DNA of 64,000 nt from Tanytarsus gracilentus (lineage: Eukaryota > Arthropoda > Insecta > Diptera > Chironomidae). A model generated the notes under the pieces. It was not told where the DNA came from and did not search any database. It saw nothing but the letters and a program-made list of their open reading frames with translations. Shown here piece after piece: positions 26,100 through 37,793 of the stretch. The position numbers were made by a program, and so were the translations under genes. The stretch's first letter is position 1, and each line of letters begins with the position of its first letter. Location: the NCBI GenBank assembly GCA_038502055.1, contig JAXRKN010000037.1, positions 3,596,001 through 3,660,000 of the forward strand. The letters run 5' to 3'.

Positions 26100-27208
26100 T
26101 TATCCATCAACTAACTTTAAGCTCTCATTCCAAAACCACTCGGCAAGATCATCATCTAAAGCTTCTCTTGAAGCTTTCTTTTCCACGCAATCACTAAAAT
26201 ATTTTCCTGTAATTTTTTCCAAGTCAGGATCAACTGCCAATTTGATTTGAGTTTGAGCACCTTCATGAACATTTTTGTATATAAAAAAGAACAGAGTTGT
26301 AGTTATGAAGTGAAAAATTGGTGTGTGACGTCCAACTTCAGTTTGCACGAATCCAGGATGTAAACTGTTGACTGTTACTTCAGTTCCCTCCAGCTGTTTC
26401 GCTAAATATCTTCCATGCAACACGTTAGCTAGTTTAGAATTCGCGTAACCTTTAAATTTGCTATACGATTTCTCCAACATTAAGTCATCTCTTAAGTTTG
26501 AACCCTGATAGTGCATTTCTGAAGAGACAATCACTATCCTACTTGGCGATGAAGCTTTTAATAAATCAAGCAATAAATTTGTGAGTAAAAAATGACCCAA
26601 ATGATTAACGCCCATGTGAGTCTCGAATCCATCCTTTGTTACTGATTTTTGAACTCCAAAAAGACCTGCATTATTAATTAAAATGTCAAGTCTACTTTCG
26701 AGTTCATGGAATTTTTTTGAAAATTCTCGAACTGAATCTAAGCTCGAAAGATCAAGTGGTATGAAATGGACATTTTTGCTTTCACTTCTTTTTTTAATTT
26801 CAATCAGAGCATTTTCAGCCCTCTGCCTATCTCGGCATGCGATATAAATTTTTCCGCCACGCTTCGCCAAATCAATAGCAGTTTCGAGTCCCAGACCGGT
26901 GTTCCCTCCTAGATAAAATAAGCTCGATAAAAGGGTTTTTGAAAAACAATAATTGCAATTCATGTACCTGTTATTATCACCACCTTTCCGTCAATGCGTG
27001 TATTTTTTGTAAACTTTGCACCACAGAAATATCGTCTTTAAAAAAAGACGAAATTTGAAAATTAATTGAAAATGTTTGATAAAAATTATTTTGCATAAAA
27101 ATTATGAAATTTACATATTTTTTGTCACATTAAAAACCAATTACTTAATTACCTCAGAAGATAAAATCCCACAGGAATTCCTAAACCAATAGTGATCCAC
27201 TTTTCCAT
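26100..27208 (-). CDS. Retinol dehydrogenase-like SDR, copy 3
   Basis: Three exons on the complement: 27208-27153, 27035-26968, 26908-26100, giving 310 residues. The N-terminus MEKWITIGLGIPVGFYLL is a short membrane anchor followed by RRYFCGAKF. The cofactor motif reads TGGNTGLG (41-48), with Gly in place of the usual Ala. NNAG, the double Ser of RIVIVSS and YANSK are intact. Intron positions and phases (2, then 1) match copies 2 and 4. It is closest to copy 4: the central region (VQKSVTKDGFETHMG) is shared word for word, so these two arose from the most recent duplication in the array. It is probably an ER-bound NADP(H)-dependent enzyme of the RDH11-14 group; the substrate is unknown. Confidence 0.92.
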
Positions 27209-27428
27209 TTTCAAACTTTAATAAAGAGAAAAATATATTAGTGACCGCCCGCAAATAAATCTCACACTTGACTGAATTAAACTGAACACATGTATTTTAT
27301 TTTATCAACACATTATTTAGTGTTGGTTGTTATACAAACATGAGAAGATTTTTAAGTTTATATGTATGAGTTGCTAATTTTTATTTATGTTTAGCAATAT
27401 TTATTAATTGATTCAAAGAAATTTTAAA

Positions 27429-28494
27429 CTAATTACTTTTAACAAGTTCCAAACTTTTATTCCAAAGCCACTCAGCTAGCTCATCGTCTAAAGCTTCATT
27501 ACTAGGTTTTTTCTCCTCACAATCATCAAAAAATTTTCCTGTAACTTTCTCTAAGTTGGGATCGCATGCCAACTTTATTTGAGTTTGAACACCTTCATTT
27601 AATGTTTTGCATTTATAAAACATGGCAACTGTCATAATAGAAAAAAGAATTGGTGTATGACGTCCAACTTCAGTATTCACGAATCCAGGATGTAAACTGT
27701 TGACTGTTACTCCGGTTCCCTCCAGCTGTTTCGCTAAATATCTTCCATGCAACACATTAGCAAGTTTAGAATTTGAATAAGCTTTAAATTTGCTGTAGGA
27801 CTTTTCAAGCATAAAATCATCTTTTGAGATTGATCCACTAGAATGCATGTCGGAAGATACGATTATGATTCTACTTGGCGCTGAAGCTTTTAATAAATCA
27901 AGCAATAAATTTGTGAGTAAAAAATGGCCCAAATGATTGACGCCCATGTGAGTCTCGAATCCATCTTTTGTTACTGATTTTTGAACGCCAAAAACTCCCG
28001 CATTATTAATTAAAATGTCAAGTCTACTTTCAAGGTCATGAAATTTTTTGGAAAATTCTCGAACTGAATCTAAGCTCGACAGATCAAGTTCAATAATATG
28101 AATATTGTCACTTCCAGTTCGTTTCCATATTTCAATCAATGCATTTTCAGCACGAATTTTATCTCGACATGCGATATAAATTTTCCCGCCACGCTTCGCT
28201 AGTTCAACAGCAGTTTCGAGTCCAAGACCGGTGTTCCCTCCTAGATAAGATAATTTTTATTACATTGCATACAATCACTTTTGTTTTGTTCACTACCTGT
28301 TATTACAACCACTTTACCATCAATCCGTGTGTTTTCAGTGTATTTTGCTCCACAGAAATGACGCCTAATATAAATATTATCAACAAATTAATACAAATTA
28401 GTTTTTGTCATTTTATTTTTAATCCAAAAATATTAAACCTTAACATAAAGACAGCTAAAGGCACTCCTAAACCAAGTACAATTTTTCTTTCCAT
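27429..28494 (-). CDS. Retinol dehydrogenase-like SDR, copy 4
   Basis: Three exons on the complement: 28494-28439, 28364-28297, 28240-27429, giving 311 residues. The first donor is the weaker GTTTAA; the other junctions are normal. It has an N-terminal anchor (MERKIVLGLGVPLAVFML), TGGNTGLG at 41-48, NNAG, IIIVSS and YSNSK. Only 220 bp separate it from copy 3, its nearest relative. The gap between them must contain the copy 3 promoter and the copy 4 terminator. Function is as for the family (reduction or oxidation of retinoid-like or lipid aldehydes and alcohols); no specific substrate can be read from the sequence. Confidence 0.92.
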
Positions 28495-28754
28495 TAGAAC
28501 TTTTTCTTATTTTAATAAAAATTGATTGTAACCACTCGCAGCGAAAGCTATCACTTAACTGAACAGACTCGCATCTTAATTGAGTGTGTTTGTGATTTTT
28601 TCACTTTCAAAAAAATTGTGACTGTTTATGTTTAAGTAATGGTGATGTATGTTGATAATCAAAATAAATATTTAAAAAAGTACAAAACGCTTAAAACCTT
28701 TAAATGCGTGATAATGAGGAGTTAAAATATCAATGAAATAATTTAATATCAAAT

Positions 28755-29882
28755 TTAAAATCCAACGAGCATTTCGCTTCGATTCCAAAGCCATTCAGCT
28801 GTGCCATCATCTTGAGCGGCACGTGTTGGAGTTTTTTGACTGCAATCCTTAAAGTATTTTCCGGTCACATGTTCTAAGTCGGGGTCCAATGCGAGCATTA
28901 TTTGAGTCTGTGCACCCTCAATTGGAGTCTTAAAGAACGGTCTAAAGAATGGTATGAAGCATTGCTGAATGAATTTGCCGCTGTGTCGACCCAGTTCTGT
29001 GTTTACAACTCCAGGATGGCAGCTGTTCACTATAACACCAGTTCCTTCGAGACGCTTTCCAAGTTCTCTTGCGAACAAAATATTCGCCAATTTACTTTGA
29101 CCATACGCCTTATATTTACTGTAATTTTTTTCACTCATCAAATCTTCGCGATTAATGCTTCCCCATTTGTGTGCTTCTGATGAGACAACAACAATTCTGC
29201 TCGGCGATGATTGCTTCAACAAGTCGAGTAATAAATTTGTGAGTAAAAAGTGACCGAGATGATTAACTCCAAGCTGCATTTCAAAGCCATCTTCGGTAGA
29301 CAATTTCGGGCACATCATTATGCCGGCATTACAAATTAAAATGTGTAAATAATGTTCAAGCTCATGAAATCTGAAAGAATTTTTAATTAGATATTTTTTT
29401 AATTAGGAAATCTTTTATGTATACTTCTTTGAGAATTGCCTTATGCTTTCGAGTGATGCGAGGTCAAGTTGTAAGAAATAAACTTTATCGCTTCCACTCT
29501 TCGATTTGATTTCTTTAAGCGCCTCTTCACCACGTTGTACGTCTCGACATGCAATGTAAACTTTTCCACCCCGCGATGCCAAATCAATTGCCGTCTCCTT
29601 TCCGATACCTAAGACAACATTTTATTAGTTAAGCAGTAAATTTATTTTTAGATAAATTTCTTACCCGTATTTGCTCCGCTAATCACAACAACTTTATCGG
29701 TGATTTTTGTGGCTTTCGTGTATTTCGCTCTTCGAATATAAATTCTGAAAAATGACAACTCAATGAGTTTAAATAACTGTAAATATTTTTATTGAGTATT
29801 TTACTCACTTGAGAAGAAATAAAAGTAATCCGATGCCAAGTAAGACTGATAACACAATAATCAATGTAAGCCACCACTCCAT
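28755..29882 (-). CDS. Retinol dehydrogenase-like SDR, copy 5
   Basis: Four exons on the complement: 29882-29809, 29744-29665, 29608-29425, 29370-28755, giving 317 residues. A long N-terminal hydrophobic segment begins MEWWLTLIIVLSVLLG. The cofactor motif is SGANTGIG and the catalytic stretch is VVVSS ... YGQSK. The structural motif NNAG reads CNAG, as it does in copy 6. The second intron falls after ANT/G, 12 bases later than in copies 2-4, and an extra intron follows FSKK. This defines a second sub-lineage with copy 6. Family role as for the other copies; the substrate is unknown. Confidence 0.92.
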
Positions 29883-30566
29883 TTTAAATTTGAGAATTTA
29901 TAATTAGAAAAAATTAAAAAATTGACATCGAGAACGATGAAAAAGGTCTTTACTTATTAAGTAATGTCCAACTACTGAACGAGAAAGATATTTTTCTTGC
30001 ATGGTGTTAGAGTTTTTCAATCATATGTTCTCGAATACAGAAAGCTTTATATGTACATAAAATTTGTTTCGTATACTGCATGGTGTATTAGTGTATGATG
30101 AACATTCTTAAAACATCAAGCTTACAGAGCGTGAAGATGAAATAAAAAAAGTTTTAAAAAAGAATTGAGAATTAGAAACATCAAATATTTTTAAGGGCCG
30201 CTTTTTTATCCTTGAAAATATTTGTGACAGATGGTCATTGACATTTAATAAATTTTTGAACATCCACATTTTCCCATAAACCTTAAATCGTTGTCATGAA
30301 ATTATTTTCAACTCTTTCCGCTGTTGAGTTTCACGTGAAAATATAAACCATGATGTACGTCAATAATTTTACATGAGCGTCGATTGAAAAATGATAAAGT
30401 ACATGACATGCCGTAAAATTAATGATTTATTCATGCGATTATTAAATATCAATACAATCTAAACATTTACATCAGAAAAAAAGGAAATTATGAGAAGGGT
30501 CACACAGCGGCATTCAGGCGTGCTATTCTTAGCTTTTCAATACCAGAAAAAAAAATTAATTCCGAT
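29883..30566. other. Intergenic gap between SDR copies 5 and 6
   Basis: 684 bp between two same-strand genes. It should hold the copy 5 promoter (right of 29883) and the copy 6 3' untranslated region. No other gene or clear repeat was seen. Confidence 0.5.
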
Positions 30567-31894
30567 TTATGTTGGGTTCACCAAAATTTCGCTTTTGTTC
30601 CAGAGCCACTCTGCGGTTTCTTGATTACGCGCTTGACGCGACATTGATGTTTCTCGGCAATCAGCAAAATATTTACCACTGACTTTTTCCAAGTCAGGAT
30701 CAACTGCTAACCTTATTTGAGTTTGTGCGCCTTCGAAAAGAATTTTGAATTGATTAATAATTAAATTCAAACGTGTTGAGGGATGGAATAAATTATCAAA
30801 AATATTACCTTCAAATGGAGTTTTTACGAAAGGCTTCACGAATGGATCGAGACAATATTTTCGAAATGTTGGATTAATCAAGTACCTTCCAAGTTCAGTG
30901 TCGACAATACCTTTTGTGATTTTATGATAATTTATAATTTTTTAAAAAAATCTTTTTAAAGTTACCTGGATGACATGCATTTGCAGTGACTCCAGTTCCT
31001 TCAAGTCTCTTTACCAATCCTTGCACGAATAAAATATTTGCGAGTTTGCTTTGTGAGTATGCCTTAAACTTGTTGTAAGATTTCTCAGACAGTAAATCTT
31101 CTTTGTCTATGTCTGAAGCAAAATGAGCTGAAGAGCTTACAACTACGATTCGGCTCGATGATGCCGCTTTAATTAAATCAAGAAGAAGATTTGTGAGCAA
31201 AAAATGACCGAGATGATTCACGCCTATAAAAATGAGTTTATCAATGAAATTTACAAAACTATTTGACAATGTTCAAACCCAATTGCATTTCAAATCCATC
31301 CTGAGTTGTTGCATAGGGTATCGTCATTACACCGGCATTGCAGATTAAGATGTGTAGCTGACTCTCTAGTTCATGAAACCTAATAAAATTTAATATTATC
31401 GAATTCGAGTGAGAATCAAAATTTTTAAATTTTACTTCCTGGAAAATTCCCTAATTGATGCCATGCTAGCAAGATCGAGTTGCATAAAATAAACTTCATC
31501 ACTTCCGCTTCTCTGAATTATTTCTTTAAGCGCCTTTTCACCACGATGGACATCTCGGCATGCGATGTAAATTTTTCCACCCCTCTGTGCGAGGTCAATG
31601 GCTGTTTCCTTCCCTATACCTATTTTTACATAATTTTAATTAATAAATTTTGCAGGCGTTTGATTTGTCACCTGTATTTGCGCCCGTAATTATAGCAACT
31701 TTATCGTTGATTTTATTCGTCTTTGAATATCTTCCCCTCCGACTGTACAGTCTTCATTAAAAAATGATAGATAAGTAAAAATTTAAAAATTTACTTGAAA
31801 ATTTCAAATATTTTACTTACTTTAAGATGTAGAGTAAAAAAATAAATAAAATAAACGCGGAGAACGTAATAATTAATATCAACCACCAATCCAT
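30567..31894 (-). CDS. Retinol dehydrogenase-like SDR, copy 6 (seven exons)
   Basis: Seven exons on the complement: 31894-31821, 31751-31672, 31619-31436, 31379-31279, 31223-30966, 30910-30809, 30730-30567. They sum to 963 bases and 320 residues with no frame break. The first three exon lengths (74, 80, 184) equal those of copy 5, showing common descent; three further introns of about 55-80 bases split the last exon. An N-terminal anchor starts MDWWLILII. TGANTGIG, CNAG (for NNAG), VVVSSS and YSQSK are present, and the C-terminal WLWNKSEIL box is conserved. It is head-to-head with LIN37 (587 bp apart). Confidence 0.9.
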
Positions 31895-32481
31895 GATTTT
31901 TTTGAAGTTGATAAAATTTTATTAGCTAATATTAGAAGCGATTTCCTTCAAGTGCGTCCAGGTCAAACAAAGTTCTCATAAACACTAATTTTTTGGTCAA
32001 GAATGGACAAGTGGTCTAATAAATTAAATTACATCATTAGTTCTTTTGCTTGTGTGTTCAAAGAGAGCCTCGACACGCGCGTATTTCGAAAACATTGTCA
32101 GAACTTTAAAACTTTCTATGCCTATGGGGAAAATGAAGACTTTTAATTCATCAAAGGAAATTTTTACGCCTGAAAATTCAATAAGTCTAAAATCGATGAA
32201 AAGAAATTAAAAATTTAGGACTTATCATAAGAAAGTTCAACTTTTAAAATTTTTATAGATGCATTGGACGTTGGAAAATGATATTAATTTTAAAAGTCTC
32301 ACAATCTTTAATTTTTGAATATTTCGCGCGTAGTCATTCTGTAACGTACTTTTTTAAAAACTGAAACTCAACCCTGGCCAATCTCACTGAACAAACCCGA
32401 AAAATTCAAAACAGACGCTTGAAAACAAAAATAAATTTTTTGAATTAAAAGGTTTTAATTATATTTTCTACAATTTAAAAC
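31895..32481. promoter_or_regulatory. Shared upstream region of SDR copy 6 and LIN37
   Basis: A 587-bp gap between two divergently transcribed genes, so both promoters should lie here. I see no TATA box or DRE motif that decides either start. The sequence is AT-rich and otherwise featureless. Confidence 0.4.
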
Positions 32482-33307
32482 ATGGCAACTAAAGGTGAGC
32501 AAAACTTAAAACTCCATCAAATTAAAAGCAACAAAAAATTTGCAATAACAATGCTAGCGGACAAAAAAATATTTTCAAATAAAATAAATTAATTTTACAG
32601 GAAAACAGCTGCCGGTGAAGGAAGAACAGGCTGATCGGGAAACTTTAATTAAAGCCCTCGAAGAGAATCTTAAAGCGGTTGTTGAAAATGAAGAAGAGCC
32701 GGCTGATTTGCTTGAAGAAGACGAAGAAGAATCGAGACCCGAGGATGAACAAGAGGAAGATGATGACATGGATGAAGATTTCATTGAACAGCCGATAAAG
32801 AAAGAACCGAAATCATTTAAAACTGTTAAGCATTCGTCACATCGAAACGAACCTCAGGGCCCTCAACCCGCTTCATATATTATGAAACTCTTTGATCGAA
32901 GTGTAAATCTTGCTCAATTCGAAGAAGACACTCCGCTGTATCCACTCTGCCGTGCTTGGATGAAAAATCAGCCTCGAACTCAAATCATACGACCCGATAA
33001 AACTGTGAGTGATGATCCATTGGATAATATTCAGGAGGCTCAAGACGGAGATGTAGTTGAAATGCCAAAAGTACGCATTCGTAAGGGCAAAAATCCAGCT
33101 CGCTCTGAGGTACGAATTAATAAAAAAGACTTTGATAAGCAAATTGACGTGGAAGTGTGGACCAAAGAAAAACTGCTCGACGAACATCGAGTGCATTGGC
33201 AAAGCGAGAAAGAGAGACACATTAAGAATTCAAGGATGTTCGAGGAAAAACACTTTGCCGCGAATCTAGAGCTTATTGAGTCGTTGATAAAGGAAAGCGA
33301 GGAATAA
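32482..33307 (+). CDS. mip40: LIN37/mip40, DREAM (MuvB) complex subunit
   Basis: Two exons (32482-32494 and 32601-33307) encode 239 residues. The first coding exon carries only 13 bases (MATK plus one base). LIN37 is a core subunit of the MuvB/DREAM complex, which with E2F-Rb family or Myb proteins represses or activates cell-cycle and developmental genes in the nucleus. The diagnostic block at about 96-130 contains YIMKLFDRSVNLAQF and the TPLYPLCRAWMKN motif, the most conserved part of the family. Residues 34-66 are strongly acidic. AATAAA is at 33404-33409. Divergent from SDR copy 6. Confidence 0.93.
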
Positions 33308-33921
33308 TTTCATTACAATCTTACCGTCTCTTTTACAAAAGTGTGAACATTTTTTCATATTTTTTATTTTCTGTCCTTCATCCCAAAAGTGATTAGAAAA
33401 TTTAATAAAATAAAATTAGGGCAAGAAAATTAGATTTTCATATTTCTTTTAAAATTATTGATGTTCTTGATATTTTTAGCAATTATCGAAGAAATTTTCC
33501 ATACAAATCAAGATGTGGCATTCATATCACGTTTGATGACATTAGAGATTTTTTTCTTCATTTCATATCCACACGCGTGTTCTTATTTACAGCCACGTGA
33601 TTCGAGTTCATTTAAAAATATTTTTTATCGAATTAAAAAAAATTTATGATAAAAATATGCTTAGTAAATGAATTATAATTATTGACTTGAGCTGAAAAAT
33701 AAATGCGTAAATATTCACAAACTAATTAGTTCTCCAATTAATTTTCTAGATTCTTCCTCGCGGAAATTAATATTTTTTTAAAAAATATTTTGGAATGTTT
33801 GAGAGCATTTTAGAATTGAGTTTTGTAGGGATTTAATAAAATTTAATTGTTTTTTGAACATTTCACGCGAGTGAAAAAAGTCTCGAGGTAAAAAATAATA
33901 TTTAAAAATTTTGAGGTTGAC
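33308..33921. other. Intergenic gap downstream of LIN37
   Basis: Contains the LIN37 3' untranslated region with its poly(A) signal at 33404-33409, then AT-rich DNA up to the degraded MITE. A 63-codon frame at 33458-33649 has no recognisable relatives and looks like chance. Confidence 0.5.
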
Positions 33922-34022
33922 ACTGCGTGAGATATCAAAACCGTTGGGGACGAAATTTAAATTTTTATTTGTATGAGGATTTTTGATTTTTAACGGTAAA
34001 ATTAAGACATGTCCCTGGCAGG
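33922..34022 (+). mobile_element. MITE copy 2 (degraded, 101 bp, single-unit form)
   Basis: The ends resemble those of the 162-bp elements at 17626 and 41081: ACTGCGTGAGATAT at the left, and CATGTCCCTGGCAGG at the right, where the intact copies read CATGTCCCACGCAGG. The interior shares AAAACCGTTG, ATTTGTATGAGGATTTTT and TTTTAACGGTAA. It lacks the roughly 60-bp internal segment bounded by the two GTTGAAGCCG motifs, so it represents the form without the internal duplication. No exact target duplication remains. TTTTGAGT on the right partly matches TTTTGAGG five bases away from the left end. It is an older insertion between LIN37 and PPIL3. Confidence 0.75.
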
Positions 34023-34232
34023 TTTTGAGTTCTTTTGGGTTTTACGGTTTGTTGTTATTTACAGTTTCAAAAAAATATTTAAAATATTTAAAAAAATTAT
34101 AATTGAGGAGTAATTGATAAAAGAAAATCAATAAGTAAAGATCAACCTAAGGAGAGAAGTCAATTGAAGACACTAAAAATAAATTTAAGTCGCACATCTG
34201 TAAAAATATTGAGAAAATCAAAAAACTTCAAA

Positions 34233-34905
34233 ATGGTTAGTAAAATTTCTGTCTATTAATTATAATTTTAATCGATTTAAATCACTAGATCTCACTTCCA
34301 GTACTGTATCTTACTTTCAGCTATGGTTTTCAACTGGATCTTAGTTCCAGAAATTAATTTTCATCTCACTCACCATTTTTTAACTATCGATCATCTTAAT
34401 ATTCTTTAATTCACTATCATTTCAGTCTGTAACACTAAACACCGATGTCGGCGAAATTAAAGTCGAAATATTTTGTGAGGACACGCCAAAAGCTGCTTAT
34501 AATTTTCTCGCTCTCTGCGCTTCTGGTTATTACAATGGATGTGCGTTCATTAGAAACATCAAAGGTTTTATTGTACAAACGGGCGACCCAACAAACACCG
34601 GCAAAGGTGGGAAATCAATCTGGAATGAGAAATTCGATGATGAATTCAAAGATAATTTAAAGCATTCTGAAAGAGGATTCCTTAGTTTTGCCAACTCTGG
34701 TCCGAATTCTAATCAATCACAATTTTTCTTCACTTATTCACCTCAAGCAGCATTGGATCTAAAATATACAGTGTTTGGCAAGGTAATTGATGGCTTCAAG
34801 GCACTCGATGAGCTCGAAAAATTACCAGTTAATGTTAAAAATTATCGACCACTCGTTGAGAAGAAAATTAATTATGTCACAATTCATGCAAATCCACTCG
34901 CTTGA
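34233..34905 (+). CDS. Ppil3: Peptidyl-prolyl cis-trans isomerase-like 3 (cyclophilin)
   Basis: Two coding exons: 34233-34235, which is only the start codon ATG followed by donor GTTAGT, and 34426-34905. The product has 160 residues (human 161). It is a single cyclophilin domain of the spliceosome-associated PPIL3 type, expected in the nucleus. Near-diagnostic stretches are SVTLNTDVGEIKVEIFCEDT, ASGYYNGC, RNIKGFIVQTGDPT (with Arg44 and Gln52 of the active site), GPNSNQSQFFF, KYTVFGKVIDG and ITIHAN-like VTIHANPLA. The usual His before RNIKG is Ile. The single-codon first exon is supported by the family N-terminus M-S-V-T-L being restored exactly. AATAAA is at 34913-34918. Confidence 0.94.
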
Positions 34906-36444
34906 GAAATGAAATAAAATTACTTTTAATTTTAAAATCCATTGTAATCATTGAACTAGGTTTTAATTGTAGAATAGAACTGATTAATTTTCATGTTAAT
35001 TGAAATTAAAAAAATTCAATTCAAGAACGAGGATTCAAATTTGACAAACAAAACATCATTCACTGAAAATGTTTACTTTAAATTAAATCTCGTTCATGCG
35101 TTCTGCTTTACAAAGAAAAAAAATTGGCATACAGAAAAAACATCGTGTATGGTTTCTGCAGTTTATTGAATTCAAATTTATCTCTTGAGTGGGTTTGTCA
35201 TCCCCTACGACATCATTTGCAGAAAACTTCTATTTTCAATCCAGTTCAAAACAATCAATTCGTAGGTGGAACTTAGTCGTGGGGTTTTTCTTTAAGTGCA
35301 TGTCTTGTGTGTCTATAACACGTGATGAGCTTGTAACTAGATATTCATGTGCATCCTATCATCAATTATATCGATGAGCAAGATGCTCTCTGTTATACAA
35401 CAAAATTGATAAATATTCGTCATGTCCTCGTGATGCGCTGAATGTGCTGTAATTAAAAGGTCTCAAATTTCTTTAAGGCAGAATCTCACGTTTCATTTTG
35501 TCTAAAATTTATTTGGCCTCATTTTCATGCAAAATTTATGTTCTCAAATTTTTTTTAAGGTTTCTTAGTACATTTAATATTTAATTACTAATTATTTTTG
35601 CGCTGAAATTTAGTTAAATTTTAATGACGTCATCATCTCTCTCGTCATCATTCCTTTTTTATCTCAAAAATGTTTTTTTTATAAAATGTGAAATATTTTT
35701 TTAGTTAAGAAATTTAACAATATCTGTCTGGTCCATGTTTTCTCATGTTATTTATGCAATTTTGGAATTGATTTAAATAATTTAAATTTGATTTGACTAA
35801 GCCAGCAGTCCAAAGCAATTTTTTAAAAACAAAATTTGTTATAATAGAACAAATGCATTTTAAATTTCCATTAAAATAATTTTTAATCACTAAACAAGCT
35901 TAAATAATAAATAATATGAAATATTACTTAAAACTCTATTTGAACTGGTAAATGTTGTGGATTTGGCAAACTTATACAATCATCTAAGTCACACAATGCC
36001 TCGTTATAATCCGTAAATGCTTTTCTTTTTGGAGAAAAATTGCATAAAAATTCGTTCGACTTTTCTTATCAGCATTTACAAAATGTACAAATTTTTATAA
36101 AGTCTTTTCCTGATGCACCCGCTTTGCTTTGAAAAATTCTCATTTTGGCAAAAAAAATTTACTAATTTCAGCTTATCTAGGACTTTTTTGTATTTTCTCT
36201 ACCCACACTCATCACATCACATCACACATGTGTGCCAAGGTAAAAGAAATAAAAACCCTTATTTATATAAGCTTTTCACATCATCATTATCATTATCATG
36301 TCGATGTCAAGAATGAAATTTGATCTTTTCTAGAAACATTTTTTAGCTCGCAAAAATCTTAATTTCTTATTAAATTTCAAAAAAAAAGTATTCAAGTTAA
36401 ACTACGACGGCATATGGCCAGATTAAAGTTACGATTATCGCTGA
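34906..36444. other. Intergenic DNA between PPIL3 and the Ras-like gene
   Basis: 1.5 kb between two convergent genes. It begins with the PPIL3 3' end (AATAAA at 34913-34918) and ends with the 3' untranslated region of the Ras-like gene on the minus strand. Short frames at 35189 and 36113 look like chance. No RNA gene was recognised. Confidence 0.5.
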
Positions 36445-37793
36445 TTATGATACCGTGCACGAGTGTCGCTTGAGCGAAAACTTTGACGCCTGTGATGTGG
36501 AAAAGGATGGAAGAGACTTTCGACGTCGCTGTACGGCGGGGCTTAAATTATATCTGATGTTTGCCTGTGAGAGGAGCTCTTTAAATACACACAATATGTT
36601 AATGTTGTTCTTTGCCGAGCACTCAATATAACCGCACTCCCATTCAAACCTCACGATTGACTCTTTAATGTCGGTGCGGCATTGTTGAAGCTCATGTGCC
36701 AAGTCAATTTTGTTGCAGCACACGACAATTGGAATTTTCGGTCCACGCTTTCGAATGATCTGTAGGAGAGAAATTTGAGACGGTTAGTAACGAAGAAAAT
36801 TTTATTGAGACTCGTTAAATGGCAAAACGTGGAATTAAAATTGTTTTTACTTAAAAGCTTTTTCTTGATGGCCAGAAGCTCGTTTTTATGGCACGCGATC
36901 ACCAAGGAATTTACTTCTATTACAATGCAAATTCTTTTCATTAAATTCTTCTCATACCTTCTCTCTAAGACGCACAATTTCCTCCCAAGAGTCTTCGCTG
37001 TCGATGCTGAATACTAAAATAAATGCATTCGAGGTAGCAATTGAGAGCGCCTGCATTGCTGGAAATTGAAATGCACCGCTCGTGTCCAAGATGTCCAAGG
37101 TTAAGGAACTGCCATCCGGTAAATCATATTCGCCTCGATGAAGCTCCTCAACTGTCTGTCGATATCGACTGTTAAATTTATCGTAGAGAAATTGTGAAAT
37201 GATTTGAGTCTTTCCGGTGAACGCTTGGCCCATTATAACGACTCGATGCTTGAAGTGAATATTTGCCTTTCCTCCACCTGATTGAACACGTGCGAAAAAA
37301 AAGAGATAATAAAAATTTATGTTAGGCTTTGTTCGACTTTCAATGTCGCATTAAAATGTTTGCGGTTATATGAAATTTCGCAGAACGATTCCAAATTCAA
37401 AAGGATTTCATGAAGCCAATAAACTTATTTGATACTTAAGAATTTAAACAACCTCAGGCAAAAACCATAACATTGAATTTGACATTTTATTCTAGAAATA
37501 TCAAAAAATTTAAAAGCAAATTTTGTTATGGTTTTATAATTTTTTTTTGATGTTTCGAGAATAAAAATTTGAATAAATTTGCAATACTCACTTCCACTTG
37601 TAAATGCGCCGCTATCCGAAGTGGTCGATGGTCTCGATGCTTGTGTCAATGATACATGACCCTGTTGCTTATGTCCTCGATGTTTATTTGTTCGAAGAGG
37701 CGAGAGAATCCTTAGACTGCTTAAAGGGTACTCTGAAAAGTGTGTGGTCACTCCACCACCTGACAAATCCTCTGCAACTGTTGAACTGAACAT
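36445..37793 (-). CDS. Ras-family small GTPase, RASD/Dexras-like
   Basis: Three coding exons on the complement: 37793-37592, 37277-36958, 36759-36445, giving 278 residues. A 78-residue Ser/Thr/His-rich N-terminal extension precedes the G domain. G1 is GQAFTGKT (84-91), G3 is DTSG (132-135), G4 is NKID (190-193) and G5 is SAK (222-224). The C-terminus CTVS is a CAAX box predicting farnesylation and membrane attachment. At the Ras positions 12 and 61 it carries Ala and Ala, so intrinsic and GAP-stimulated hydrolysis may be low. DTSG, FPAM and SP..RR near the C-terminus resemble RASD1/Rhes rather than Ras or Rap. An acceptor-like CTTAG lies just before the ATG, implying an upstream untranslated exon. 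The exact orthologue name is uncertain. Confidence 0.85.
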
